A DNA stretch of 64,000 bases from an uncultured Paracoccaceae bacterium (GTDB taxonomy: Bacteria; Pseudomonadota; Alphaproteobacteria; Rhodobacterales; Rhodobacteraceae), in the NCBI GenBank assembly GCA_947503175.1, contig CANNCO010000001.1:868001-932000 (forward strand), in the 5' to 3' direction. Made by a program: the position numbers and the translations under genes. The notes under the pieces are model-generated. The model saw nothing but the letters and a program-made list of their open reading frames with translations. It was not told where the DNA came from and did no database searches. The first letter of the stretch is position 1; the number at the start of each line of letters is the position of its first letter. Below, piece after piece: positions 1-8,597 of the stretch.

Positions 1-193
1 AAAGCAGCTCCCCCTGTTCGGTGAGAATCAAGCCGCGGGCATGGCGGTGGAACAGGGTGGTGTTCAGGCTTTCTTCCAGCGCCCTGATCTGGCGTGACAC
101 GGCTGACTGAGACAAGTGCAGAGTATCGCCGGCATGGGTCAGACTGCCAGCATCGGCGACGGCATGAAATATTCTTAGCTTGTCCCAATCCAT
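1..193 (-). CDS. LysR-family transcriptional regulator (N-terminal part, truncated by window edge)
   Basis: The minus strand reads MDWDKLRIFHAVADAGSLTHAG..., continuing through LSQSAVSRQIRALEESL to LTEQGELL. This is the classic LysR winged helix-turn-helix: a helix starting D-x-L-x-x-F, an A-x-x-G-S-x-T-x-A-G turn, then S-Q-x-x-V-S-R-Q-I as recognition helix. Only 64 residues are inside the window; the effector-binding domain lies to the left. The ORF track missed it because it runs off the edge. It is divergent from the indolepyruvate oxidoreductase gene, with a T-N11-A palindrome between them, so it may regulate that gene (inference). Effector unknown. Confidence 0.9.
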   Translation of the reverse strand, partial: MDWDKLRIFHAVADAGSLTHAGDTLHLSQSAVSRQIRALEESLNTTLFHRHARGLILTEQGELL

Positions 194-292
194 ATCGGCA
201 GATTCAATCTTTGTTAGCGCCCAAACTCGGCACAGCCTTACACGGCGCGGATACCCGGATGCAAATGCACATATGTCGCGAAAATGATTTTG

Positions 293-313
293 TAGGTCAG
301 AAATTATGACCTA
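293..313. promoter_or_regulatory. Candidate LysR-type operator (TAGGTCA-N7-TGACCTA)
   Basis: A perfect 7-bp inverted repeat, TAGGTCA and TGACCTA with a 7-nt spacer, lies between the divergent LysR gene and the indolepyruvate oxidoreductase gene. Its core TCAGAAATTATGA fits the LysR T-N11-A rule. It covers the upstream ATG at 306, which argues that translation starts at 339 instead. Binding by the adjacent LysR protein is inference. Confidence 0.5.
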
Positions 314-338
314 TAATGAGATGACCTTGGAGGATGAG

Positions 339-3300
339 ATGAGCCTACGCGATGTAAGTCTGCATGATCGGTATGATCTGACAAAAGACCAGGTTTTGCT
401 GAATGGAACACAGGCGCTGGTCCGGCTCATGCTGATGCAGAAAGCGCGCGACGTGGCGGCCGGTCTGAACACGGCGGGCTATGTGACCGGCTATCGCGGT
501 TCGCCACTGGGTGGCGTCGATCAGATGATGGCGCGGGCCAGTGAAACCCTGACAAAGTCCGATATCGTCTTTCAGCCGGGTCTGAATGAAGATCTCGCCG
601 CAACCGCGTTATGGGGCACCCAGCAGGCGGAACTGCGCGGTGAGGGTAGATATGACGGCGTTTTCGGCCTTTGGTATGGCAAGGGCCCCGGCGTCGATCG
701 GTCCGGCGACGTGATGCGGCACGCCAACATGGCAGGTACCAGCCCTCATGGCGGGGTCATCATGGCCCTGGGTGATGACCATACCGGCGAAAGCTCGACA
801 ACCTGCCATCAGTCTGATTGGGCGGTGATGGACGCCTACATGCCGGTTTTGTCGCCCGCGGGGGTTCAGGAAATCCTTGATTACGGGCTCTATGGTTTTG
901 CCTTGTCCCGGTTCGCCGGTGTTTGGGCCGGTCTGAAGCTGATGAAAGACACGGTCGAAGTGACCAGCGTCGTTGATGCGCGTCCGGATCGGATGAGCTT
1001 TCTGTCGCCAGATTTCGCGTTTCCGGAAGGGGGGCTGAATATCCGGCTTCAGGATCATTGGATCCAGCAGGAAGCCCGGATGATCGATCACAAACGTTTT
1101 GCGGCCGAGGCGTTTTCCCACGCGAACGGGATCGACAAACGGATTTGGGGCAAACCGGGCGCGAAGATCGGCTTTGTGGCCGCTGGCAAGAACTGGCTGG
1201 ATCTGGCCCATGCGCTGAGCCTTCTGGGTTTTGATGCAGAGGAAGCAGAACGTCTGGGGATCACGACATATAAGGTCGGCCAGACCTTTCCGCTGGATAT
1301 GGCTGGCTTCAACGACTGGGCCGAAGGTCTGGAGCTGATTGTCGTCGTCGAGGAAAAGCGCAAGCTGATCGAGGTTCAGATCAAGGAGGCGATCTTTGAC
1401 GATCGTCGCGGGCGTCGGGTCTATGGGTGGTACAAGGGCGGCGCAGGCGGGGTGCATGAGGAAGAGTTGTTCCCCACGCGCATGGCCCTGGATCCCGTGA
1501 TGATTGCTGAAAAGATTGGTGAGATTCTGATCGACGAGGGCAGAGGCACCGATGCCGTTCGTGGTGCGATATCGCGAATTGCCGAAACGCGAAAGACTGA
1601 CAACGCCGAAGACATCGCCGCGCGGGTTCCGTATTTCTGCGCCGGCTGTCCGCACAACACATCCACCAAGCTGCCTGAGGGTAGCCGCGCCTATGGCGGG
1701 ATAGGGTGCCATATCATGGCACTCTGGATGGACCGGGGCGTGTCAGGATACACGCATATGGGCGGCGAGGGCGCAAACTGGATCGGCGAGGCTCCGTTCT
1801 CCAGGACAAACCATGTTTTTCAGCAGCTTGGAGATGGGACCTACAACCATTCGGGGCTTCTTGCGATCCGCGCGGCTTTGGCTGCGGGAACGAATATCAC
1901 CTACAAGATCCTTTACAATGATGCGGTGGCGATGACCGGCGGACAACCGAATGAGGGAGGTTTGAGCCCGGACCGGATTGCCCATGAAATCAAAGCCGCC
2001 GGCGTGAAGGAAATCGCCGTCGTCTACGACCCGAAAGAAGAACCGGCGCGGGCCCCCTTTCCGAAAGGCATAAGCTGGCACGAACGGGATGAACTGCCCC
2101 AGGTACAGGCACGGATGAAGGAGGTCGAGGGTGTATCCGTCATCCTGTACATCCAGACCTGTGCCGCCGAGAAACGCAGACGCCGCAAACGTGGCCAGTT
2201 TCCGGATCCTGACAAGCGCGTGTTCATCAACACCGATATCTGCGAGGGCTGTGGTGATTGCGGTGTTCAGTCAAACTGCGTGGCAATCGTTCCGGTTGAA
2301 ACGGAGCTGGGGCGCAAACGGGCAATCGATCAATCGGCTTGCAACAAGGATTTTTCCTGCCTGAAGGGGTTTTGTCCTTCATTCGTGACCATAGAGGGTG
2401 GCGCGATACGCAAGGAGGCGAAGGCAAGCGTCGAGATCGGAGATCTACCCTTGCCTGACCTGCCGCAGATCGACGGGACCCATAATACTGTGATCACCGG
2501 TGTCGGCGGCACGGGTGTTGTGACAATCGGCGCCATCCTTGCAATGGCGGCCTATGTCGATGGTAAAGGTGCGGGCATGATGGAAATGGCGGGCCTCGCG
2601 CAAAAGGGCGGCGCGGTTCATATCCATTGCCGCATCGCCGAGACGCCCGAAGATATCAGCGCAATCCGTGTCGCTACGGGTGAGTGCGATACTTTGATCG
2701 GCGGAGACCTCGTCGTGAGCGCGGGCGCCAAGACGCTGGGGCTGATGGCGGAGGGTCGAACCGGAGCGGTGGTCAATAATCATCAGATTGTGACCGGTGA
2801 GTTCACCCGAGATACCGAGTTTGCCATTCCTGCCGACCGGCTGACCTTGTCGCTGGAACGGAAGTTGCGCGACGGTGTGAGCTTCTTCGATGCATCGGAA
2901 CTGGCACGCGTGCTGATGGGAGACTCGATTTATTCCAACATGATCGTTTTCGGAGCGTCGTGGCAACGTGGACTGATCCCGGTGTCGCTTGAGGCGGTTC
3001 AGAAGGCGATAGAGTTGAACGGTGCGGCGGTCGAAAGGAACAAGAAAGCTTTCATGCTGGGACGGTGGGCCGTCATGCATCCGGAGGAGGCGGCAAACGC
3101 GGTTTTGCCAGAGAGTTCCGATGCCCCGCAATCACTGGAGGAGCGCATTGCCTTTCGGGCCGAGCACCTGGTTGCTTATCAGGGGAACAGGCTCGCAAAA
3201 CGCTACAGGAACCTTGTGAACAGCGTGACCGATCCGACTCTGAGAGAGGCCGTGGCGTTAGGCTATCATAAGCTCTTGTCCTACAAGGACGAATACGAGG

Positions 3301-3755
3301 TCGCGCGGTTGCTTTCCGAGACGCGGGCAAAGGCGGAAGCCGAGTTTTCGGGCGACTTGACGCTCAAATACCATCTTGCGCCGCCGATGCTATCGAAGGA
3401 GGGGCCGGATGGGCGTCCGAAAAAACGGGAGTTCGGCCCGCGCATGGCTCGATTCTTTCCCTGGCTTGCCCGGATGAAGCATTTGCGCGGTACGCTGTTC
3501 GATCCTTTCGGCTATACTGCCGAGCGCAGGATGGAGCGTCGTCTGATCAGGGAATACGAGCGCGATATGAAGAAGGTGCTGTCGTTACCGGACGCGGATC
3601 CGGAGGCGGTGGAAGCTCTTGCCCGGCTGCCGCTCGATATTCGCGGTTTCGGTCCGGTAAAGCATGCGAACGCCCAGAAAGCATCCAAACGTCGCGCCGA
3701 ATTGCTTGAAACGATCAATGCTTCGCCAGGTGCAGCAAAGCAGGCTGCGGCCTAG
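339..3755 (+). CDS. Indolepyruvate:ferredoxin oxidoreductase, fused alpha-beta subunits
   Basis: This enzyme oxidatively decarboxylates aryl-pyruvates (from Trp, Phe, Tyr transamination) to aryl-acetyl-CoA, passing electrons to ferredoxin. The N-terminal two thirds are the IorA-like part with pyrimidine and thiamine-diphosphate binding regions; CAGCPHNTS near residue 435 is typical. Cysteine clusters CEGCGDC and CNKDFSCLKGFC near residues 635-680 look like two [4Fe-4S] sites. From about residue 715 (VITGVGGTGVVT) the IorB-like domain follows, so both subunits are in one chain, as usual in proteobacteria. The ORF opens at 306, but GGAGGA four bases before the ATG at 339 and the palindrome over 306 favour 339, giving 1138 residues. 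Confidence 0.9.
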   Translation: MSLRDVSLHDRYDLTKDQVLLNGTQALVRLMLMQKARDVAAGLNTAGYVTGYRGSPLGGVDQMMARASETLTKSDIVFQPGLNEDLAATALWGTQQAELRGEGRYDGVFGLWYGKGPGVDRSGDVMRHANMAGTSPHGGVIMALGDDHTGESSTTCHQSDWAVMDAYMPVLSPAGVQEILDYGLYGFALSRFAGVWAGLKLMKDTVEVTSVVDARPDRMSFLSPDFAFPEGGLNIRLQDHWIQQEARMIDHKRFAAEAFSHANGIDKRIWGKPGAKIGFVAAGKNWLDLAHALSLLGFDAEEAERLGITTYKVGQTFPLDMAGFNDWAEGLELIVVVEEKRKLIEVQIKEAIFDDRRGRRVYGWYKGGAGGVHEEELFPTRMALDPVMIAEKIGEILIDEGRGTDAVRGAISRIAETRKTDNAEDIAARVPYFCAGCPHNTSTKLPEGSRAYGGIGCHIMALWMDRGVSGYTHMGGEGANWIGEAPFSRTNHVFQQLGDGTYNHSGLLAIRAALAAGTNITYKILYNDAVAMTGGQPNEGGLSPDRIAHEIKAAGVKEIAVVYDPKEEPARAPFPKGISWHERDELPQVQARMKEVEGVSVILYIQTCAAEKRRRRKRGQFPDPDKRVFINTDICEGCGDCGVQSNCVAIVPVETELGRKRAIDQSACNKDFSCLKGFCPSFVTIEGGAIRKEAKASVEIGDLPLPDLPQIDGTHNTVITGVGGTGVVTIGAILAMAAYVDGKGAGMMEMAGLAQKGGAVHIHCRIAETPEDISAIRVATGECDTLIGGDLVVSAGAKTLGLMAEGRTGAVVNNHQIVTGEFTRDTEFAIPADRLTLSLERKLRDGVSFFDASELARVLMGDSIYSNMIVFGASWQRGLIPVSLEAVQKAIELNGAAVERNKKAFMLGRWAVMHPEEAANAVLPESSDAPQSLEERIAFRAEHLVAYQGNRLAKRYRNLVNSVTDPTLREAVALGYHKLLSYKDEYEVARLLSETRAKAEAEFSGDLTLKYHLAPPMLSKEGPDGRPKKREFGPRMARFFPWLARMKHLRGTLFDPFGYTAERRMERRLIREYERDMKKVLSLPDADPEAVEALARLPLDIRGFGPVKHANAQKASKRRAELLETINASPGAAKQAAA

Positions 3756-3825
3756 GCCTGTTGTCGCAAAATCGTAAACTTTAGTGGCCATGGTTCTGCG
3801 CCTAACGTAAACGCATCGTCAGGCA

Positions 3826-4722
3826 ATGGCAGAGCGATACAGTATGGGACAGCGCAGGCAGGTTGCTCGCGAAATCAGTTATGCCAGTTCCGCTCAGTCG
3901 CGCAGCGGCCGGGCCATGATCCGCACCGTGGAGAACGTCACGGGGCGCATGCGTCTGATCCGTCGCGCCGACGGCTATGAACACGAAGTCTCGCAAGGGC
4001 GCGACTTCTGGCAGGTGATGGTCGAAAGATATGGGTTGTCGCTGCAACTGGTGGCCGGACGGATGGAGAACATACCGACCGACGGGCCACTTGTTCTGGT
4101 CGCCAACCACCCTTACGGCATCCTTGATGGTCTGATGATGGGCCACATACTTTCGCTTGTGCGGGGAGACTTTCGTATACTGGCGCATCGTGTGTTCCGA
4201 AAGGCGGAGGACCTTGACCGTGTCATTCTGCCGATCTCGTTCGATCAGTCGAAGGAGGCGGTTGCACTGAATCTGGAAACTCGCAAGACGGCACTTCGGT
4301 ATCTTGGAGGCGGCGGTGCGATCGGCGTGTTTCCGGGTGGAACGGTTTCAACCGCACATCGGCCCTTCGGGCAGCCAATGGACCCGGGCTGGCGCGCGTT
4401 TACAGCCAGAATGATCGCAAAGAGTAGTGCGACCGTCGTTCCGATCTATTTTGACGGGGCGAACTCTCGTCTGTTCCAGGTTGCCAGCCATCTGCACCAG
4501 ACGTTGCGCGTGGCGCTTCTGATCAAGGAGTTCAAGCGCAGGACAGACGAGCCGGTGCGTATCGTGATCGGCGAACCCATTCCGTCCCGCGAGATCGACG
4601 CACGGCGTAGTGATACAAAGGCCATGATGGACTTTCTCCGGCAAGAGACATATGCCCTGTCTCCGAAACCGCTCAAATCCCTGAGTTACGGGTTTGAGTT
4701 CGAGTCACGTTACAAGGTCTGA
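3826..4722 (+). CDS. Lysophospholipid acyltransferase family protein (PlsC-like)
   Basis: Probably transfers an acyl chain to a lysolipid at the inner membrane. The motif [10 protein letters not shown] near residue 92 is the acyltransferase block I; here five residues separate His and Asp, as in the NHPFGxxDG branch, not four as in classical Pls[11 protein letters not shown] near residue 168 is block III, and [12 protein letters not shown] fits block IV. Length 298 is normal. The exact acceptor (lysophosphatidate, lyso-ornithine lipid or another) cannot be told. The start could also be the ATG at 3844; neither has a strong Shine-Dalgarno. It follows the ior gene by 70 bp and precedes murI by 4 bp, so it is likely co-transcribed with murI. 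Confidence 0.8.
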   Translation: MAERYSMGQRRQVAREISYASSAQSRSGRAMIRTVENVTGRMRLIRRADGYEHEVSQGRDFWQVMVERYGLSLQLVAGRMENIPTDGPLVLVANHPYGILDGLMMGHILSLVRGDFRILAHRVFRKAEDLDRVILPISFDQSKEAVALNLETRKTALRYLGGGGAIGVFPGGTVSTAHRPFGQPMDPGWRAFTARMIAKSSATVVPIYFDGANSRLFQVASHLHQTLRVALLIKEFKRRTDEPVRIVIGEPIPSREIDARRSDTKAMMDFLRQETYALSPKPLKSLSYGFEFESRYKV

Positions 4723-4726
4723 GGCT

Positions 4727-5539
4727 ATGGCCGTCGGAATTTTTGATTCAGGTCTGGGCGGGCTGACCGTTCTGGATGCAGTTGCGAAACGGCTTCCGGA
4801 TGTGCCGTTTGTGTATTTCGGGGACAATGCACATACACCATACGGCGTCCGTGATGCGGATGATGTCTATGACCTGACGACGAGGTCGGTCGCGCGGTTG
4901 TTCGATGCCGGGTGCGATCTGGTCATCCTCGCCTGCAATACCGCTAGTGCCGCGGCGCTGAGACGGATGCAGGAAGGGTGGGTTCCGCCGCAAAAGCGGG
5001 TCTTGGGCGTCTTCGTGCCTCTGATCGAAGCTCTGACGGAGCGGCAGTGGGGCGATAACTCTCCCCCGCGCGAGGTTGCCGTGAGGCATGTCGCGCTGTT
5101 TGCAACGCCCGCGACTGTGGCGAGCCGCGCTTTTCAAAGGGAACTGGCCTTTCGGGCGATCGGCGTCGATGTCGAAGCCCAGTCTTGCGGAGGTGTGGTG
5201 GATGCGATCGAAGAGGGTGATGAGATACTTGCCGAGGCGCTTGTCCGTAGCCATGTTGATGCCCTCAAGCGGAAGATGCCGCATCCGGATGCGGCAGTTC
5301 TGGGTTGCACTCATTATCCATTGATGGAGACCGTCTTTCAGGACGCGCTTGGTGAGGACGTGCGGGTGTTTTCCCAGGCGAAGCTGGTTGCGGAAAGCTT
5401 GGCCGATTATCTGGAGCGGCGGCCAGAGATGAAAGGATCCGGGAAAGTGTCACAGTTTATGACGACCGGGGACCCCGCCAGAGTGTCTTCGAAAGCAACT
5501 CAGTTCCTGCGACGAAAAGTCGAGTTCTCGCCTGCATGA
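4727..5539 (+). CDS. murI: Glutamate racemase
   Basis: Interconverts L- and D-glutamate for peptidoglycan synthesis in the cytoplasm. Seen: [16 protein letters not shown] at the N terminus, [10 protein letters not shown], the first catalytic cysteine in CNTASAAA (about residue 73) and the second in GCTHYPL (about residue 193). The 270-residue length is normal. The ORF track starts at 4694 inside the upstream gene; the ATG at 4727 places the family-conserved AVGIFDSG immediately after the initiator and lies 4 bp after the preceding stop. Confidence 0.95.
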   Translation: MAVGIFDSGLGGLTVLDAVAKRLPDVPFVYFGDNAHTPYGVRDADDVYDLTTRSVARLFDAGCDLVILACNTASAAALRRMQEGWVPPQKRVLGVFVPLIEALTERQWGDNSPPREVAVRHVALFATPATVASRAFQRELAFRAIGVDVEAQSCGGVVDAIEEGDEILAEALVRSHVDALKRKMPHPDAAVLGCTHYPLMETVFQDALGEDVRVFSQAKLVAESLADYLERRPEMKGSGKVSQFMTTGDPARVSSKATQFLRRKVEFSPA

Positions 5540-5595
5540 TTGCGGGCCGATCTGAATCTTCCTACATCGCAAGTACCAATGAGGACGGGCCTGAC

Positions 5596-6624
5596 ATGAC
5601 CCATAACATCGCCATTCTCGGAGCCAGCGGATATACCGGCGCTGAGTTGGTACGCCTTATCGCCACTCATCCCACGTTTGAAATCAGGGCTTTGTCGGCG
5701 GATCGCAAAGCTGGCATGGAGATGAGCGAAGTCTTCGCGCACTTGCGTCATCTTGAATTGCCGCGTCTCAGCCGGATCGACGAAATCGACTTTGCCGGAA
5801 TTGATCTGGTGTTTTGCGCATTGCCGCATGCAACCACGCAGGAAATCGTTCGCGACTTGCCCCGCAATCTAAGGATCGTGGATCTTTCGGCCGACTTTCG
5901 TCTTCGCGACCCGGCGGATTACGAAACATGGTACGGCAAGCCGCATGCCGCGCCCGAGACGCAGAAAGAGGCGGTTTACGGTCTGACTGAGTTCTATCGG
6001 GACCAGATCAAGACGGCACGGCTTGTTGCGGGAACCGGGTGCAATGCCGCCACGGGTCAGTTTGCGTTAAGGCCCTTGATCGAAGCTGGTGCAATTGATC
6101 TTGACGACATCGTTATCGACCTGAAAGCGGCGGCGTCCGGAGCAGGGCGTGCGGCACGGGAGCATCTCCTTCTTTCGGAGATGTATGAGAATGTTGTTCC
6201 ATATTCGATCGGCGGGACCCATCGGCATCTTGGGGAGTTCGATCAGGAGTTCTCTGCCGTGGCCGGACGACCGGTTCGGATTCGCCTGTCACCGCATTTG
6301 ATCCCCGCATCCCGCGGAATCGTGGTGACAGCCCACGTTTCCGGCGATCCGACCACGATCCACAAGACGCTTTTTGATGCTTATCAGGATGAACCGTTTC
6401 TCAATGTGTTATCTCTTGGTAAGGTACCGTCGATGAAAGATGTCCGCGGCTCGAATTTTTGCCACGTCGGTGTGGTGGGTGACCGGTTGCCGGGGCGTTC
6501 GACGGTCGTCGCAACGCTCGACAACCTGACAAAGGGATCGTCCGGTCAGGCGGTCCAGAATGCGAACCTGATGCTGGGCGAGCCAGAGACGGCGGGCCTT
6601 ATGCTTGCACCGGTTTATCCGTGA
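5596..6624 (+). CDS. argC: N-acetyl-gamma-glutamyl-phosphate reductase
   Basis: Third step of arginine synthesis: NADPH-dependent reduction of N-acetylglutamyl phosphate to the semialdehyde. The Rossmann motif [13 protein letters not shown] starts at about residue 8, VDLSADFRL is conserved, and the catalytic cysteine sits in [10 protein letters not shown] near residue 152. Length 342 matches the long ArgC form. The ORF opens at 5536, but the first 20 residues are not family-like; ATG 5596 ([12 protein letters not shown]) is the natural start. The stop is 7 bp before ccmE, so argC may lead into the ccm-lysis cluster. Confidence 0.96.
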   Translation: MTHNIAILGASGYTGAELVRLIATHPTFEIRALSADRKAGMEMSEVFAHLRHLELPRLSRIDEIDFAGIDLVFCALPHATTQEIVRDLPRNLRIVDLSADFRLRDPADYETWYGKPHAAPETQKEAVYGLTEFYRDQIKTARLVAGTGCNAATGQFALRPLIEAGAIDLDDIVIDLKAAASGAGRAAREHLLLSEMYENVVPYSIGGTHRHLGEFDQEFSAVAGRPVRIRLSPHLIPASRGIVVTAHVSGDPTTIHKTLFDAYQDEPFLNVLSLGKVPSMKDVRGSNFCHVGVVGDRLPGRSTVVATLDNLTKGSSGQAVQNANLMLGEPETAGLMLAPVYP

Positions 6625-6631
6625 GGATGCG

Positions 6632-7087
6632 ATGAAGGGACTGAAGAAGAAACGTAGAGTTCAGGTGATCCTGGTTGCGACCGTGGCGCTTGCGGTTTCG
6701 ACGGCACTGATCGGTTACGCGATGCGGGATGGAATCAATTTCTTCCGAACGCCGACGCAGGTCGCCGAGGCCCCACCAGAGCCTTACGAGACATTTCGGA
6801 TCGGTGGATTGGTCGAGGAAGGCACCTTGGTGCGCGGACAAGGTAAGACGATTACCTTTCACGTGACCGATGGCGGTGCTTCCGTTCCGGTGGCCTACAC
6901 GGGTGTCCTGCCGGATCTCTTCGGAGAAGGCGAAGGCATGGTCGGGACGGGTCAGATGCAGGACGGGGTCTTTCTGGCGAGCGAGATTCTGGCGCGGCAT
7001 GACGAGACCTATATGCCCGCCGAGGTGGTCGATGCCTTGAAGGAACAAGGTGTCTATGTCGAGCCGGACGAAGCACCGAACGGTTAG
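6632..7087 (+). CDS. ccmE: Cytochrome c maturation haem chaperone CcmE
   Basis: Periplasmic membrane-anchored protein that binds haem covalently and hands it to the CcmF/H lyase. There is a short basic N terminus (MKGLKKKRR), one membrane anchor at about residues 11-30, then a beta-barrel OB domain with VAYTGVLPDLFGEGEG. The haem-attachment motif is HDETY near residue 127, fitting HxxxY. Length 151 is typical. The track start at 6605 lies inside argC; ATG 6632 follows GAGGATGCG. The ccmF and ccmH genes are 2 kb downstream on the same strand, with a lysis cassette between. Confidence 0.95.
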   Translation: MKGLKKKRRVQVILVATVALAVSTALIGYAMRDGINFFRTPTQVAEAPPEPYETFRIGGLVEEGTLVRGQGKTITFHVTDGGASVPVAYTGVLPDLFGEGEGMVGTGQMQDGVFLASEILARHDETYMPAEVVDALKEQGVYVEPDEAPNG

Positions 7088-7153
7088 ATTGCCATGTCTT
7101 AATCCCTGAAGGCCATTTTCGCCCCTGTTCTTTTGCAAGAGCAGGCAGGCAGA

Positions 7154-7765
7154 ATGCAAACCGTCACCGAAATCGCCGATGAGATCATTGCCCGGGAGGG
7201 CGGGTTCGTGAACGATCCCGATGATCCGGGCGGTGCCACGAATTACGGCATAACTATCGGAACGATGCGCAAGCTGGGCATCGATCTCGATGGTGATCAC
7301 AGGGTCACAACGAATGATGTGAAGCGACTGACAGGCGATCGCGCGCGCGCGATCATCATCGAGTACTACTTTCGCCGTCCACGGATCGACGAGTTGCCCA
7401 AACCGCTTCAGGCGACGGTTTTTGACATGCAAGTCAATGCCGGCGCGCAGGCCGTGCGGTTATTGCAGCGGCTTCTGGGAGAACTGAACGAACCAGTTGC
7501 AATTGATGGTGTAATCGGTCCGAGGACGCTTGCTGCGGCGCGACGTGCATACGCGAAAGCACCAGAGCATATAGCAGACGCTTACGGCATCTCACGACGT
7601 AACTACTATTACAGGCTGGCTGACCGGCGAGCGGCATCGCGGAAGTATGCGCGTCGGCAGGATGGCGGCAAGGGTGGATGGATCACACGAGCCGAGTCTT
7701 TCATTTCGCCAAGGTTTCATTTGAGCGATGAGCAACATCGCGAGCGGACCCGCCAATGGGGCTGA
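7154..7765 (+). CDS. Holin-associated N-acetylmuramidase (GH108 endolysin)
   Basis: Predicted muramidase that cuts the glycan strand of peptidoglycan. The N terminus has the GH108 signature EGGFVNDPDDPGGATNYG (about residues 17-34), with the Glu of EGG as the expected catalytic acid. The C-terminal part (VFDMQVNAGAQAVRLLQRLL, AIDGVIGPRTL) is the companion peptidoglycan-binding domain. No signal peptide is visible, so a holin should release it, and a holin gene follows immediately with a 10-bp overlap. The same enzyme-holin pair serves gene transfer agent release in Rhodobacter capsulatus; that role here is inferred from family and neighbour. Start ATG 7154; the track's 7133 is a TTG. Confidence 0.92.
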   Translation: MQTVTEIADEIIAREGGFVNDPDDPGGATNYGITIGTMRKLGIDLDGDHRVTTNDVKRLTGDRARAIIIEYYFRRPRIDELPKPLQATVFDMQVNAGAQAVRLLQRLLGELNEPVAIDGVIGPRTLAAARRAYAKAPEHIADAYGISRRNYYYRLADRRAASRKYARRQDGGKGGWITRAESFISPRFHLSDEQHRERTRQWG

Positions 7766-8283
7766 TTGAGCGCATCTTTACGTTGGTTTTTGGCGGTAGC
7801 GGAAACCTGATCCGAGAGACTGCGGAAGTCTTTCGTCCGAACGCGGAGGCCTCAGAGGTGCGCAATGCCCATCTGCGTGAGGCGGCGTTATCGCAGTTTG
7901 CAGCAGAGTTCACTCACCCCCGGCGCGGGGTGTTCGACCGGATCATGGATGGGATTAATCGTCTTCCACGACCGGCGCTGGCGCTCGGAACCCTATGTCT
8001 GTTTTTGTCGGCGATGTTCGATCCGATCTGGTTCGCCGCGCGCATGGCCGGAATTGCCCTGGTTCCGGAACCGCTCTGGTGGCTTCTGGGGGTGATCGTC
8101 TCCTTCTATTTCGGGGCACGTCATCAGGCCAAGGGCTTTGAATTCAATCGCGCGCTTGCGCTGACCTTGACGCAGGCGCCGCGGATTGCCCGCGAAGTAC
8201 ATCTTCTTGAGACAGAGGATGCCGGACATGGGTTCGAAGACGAGAACGCGGCGTTGCGCGACTGGGTCGAGAGCAGACCTTGA
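7756..8283 (+). CDS. 3TM-type holin (gene-transfer-agent type)
   Basis: A 175-residue membrane protein with a basic/amphipathic N-terminal 65 residues and hydrophobic segments near residues 75-92 (ALALGTLCLFLSAMF), 95-112 and 108-122 (LLGVIVSFYFGA). The pattern and its position after a GH108 muramidase fit the GTA-type 3TM holin family. It would form inner-membrane holes that let the endolysin reach the wall. Start overlaps the endolysin stop by 10 bp, indicating translational coupling. Its own stop overlaps the next small ORF. Confidence 0.85.
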   Translation: MGLIERIFTLVFGGSGNLIRETAEVFRPNAEASEVRNAHLREAALSQFAAEFTHPRRGVFDRIMDGINRLPRPALALGTLCLFLSAMFDPIWFAARMAGIALVPEPLWWLLGVIVSFYFGARHQAKGFEFNRALALTLTQAPRIAREVHLLETEDAGHGFEDENAALRDWVESRP

Positions 8284-8456
8284 GCGAAACGCTGGTAACA
8301 ATCCTGTCCGATCACGGACCCTGGGTCTTCCTGGTTTTCTATCTGCTTTATCGGGACGTGGAGAAGGACAAGGTCACGCGCGCACTTCTGGACAAGAACA
8401 CCCAGGTGCTGATCGAGCTGAGTACGATCATCCGCGAGCGGTTGCCGGGGAGCTGA
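8280..8456 (+). CDS. Small single-span membrane protein of the lysis cassette (BhlA/UviB-like), TTG start
   Basis: Not in the ORF track. A 58-residue frame begins with TTG at 8280, overlapping the holin stop by 4 bp. It reads LSETLVTILSDHGPWVFLVF... then a charged, probably helical tail ending IIRERLPGS. One hydrophobic span (about residues 12-24) directly followed by a charged helix is the layout of BhlA/UviB small holin-like proteins. No other start in frame keeps the span. Tight overlaps on the upstream side support it being real. A second holin, antiholin or spanin-like role are all possible. Confidence 0.6.
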   Translation: MSETLVTILSDHGPWVFLVFYLLYRDVEKDKVTRALLDKNTQVLIELSTIIRERLPGS

Positions 8457-8462
8457 GGTTTG

Positions 8463-8597
8463 ATGCGGATTGTGGGAGCGATGTTTGAGATGGTCGGCGG
8501 GTTCGTATTCGGATCGGACCTGAAGCGGGCGCGACGTCAAAATGCAGAAGCAGCAGAAAAACTCGACGCTGCGTTGAAAGAGGTTCTGAACAAATGA
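8463..8597 (+). CDS. 44-residue protein of the lysis cassette, function unknown
   Basis: Too short for the track. ATG 8463 follows the previous stop by 6 bp, with GGGGAGCTGAGGT upstream as a possible ribosome binding site. The product starts MRIVGAMFEMVGGFVFGSD, then a charged helix KRARRQNAEAAEKLDAALKEV. The N-terminal 16 residues are hydrophobic and glycine-rich; the rest is predicted helix. The stop overlaps the next ATG as ATGA, indicating translational coupling. I do not recognise a family; membership in the lysis operon is from position. Confidence 0.55.
   Translation: MRIVGAMFEMVGGFVFGSDLKRARRQNAEAAEKLDAALKEVLNK

Noticed and set aside
609-1712. 367-codon minus-strand ORF antisense to the indolepyruvate oxidoreductase
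   Set aside because: Shadow frame; the plus strand has unambiguous family motifs.
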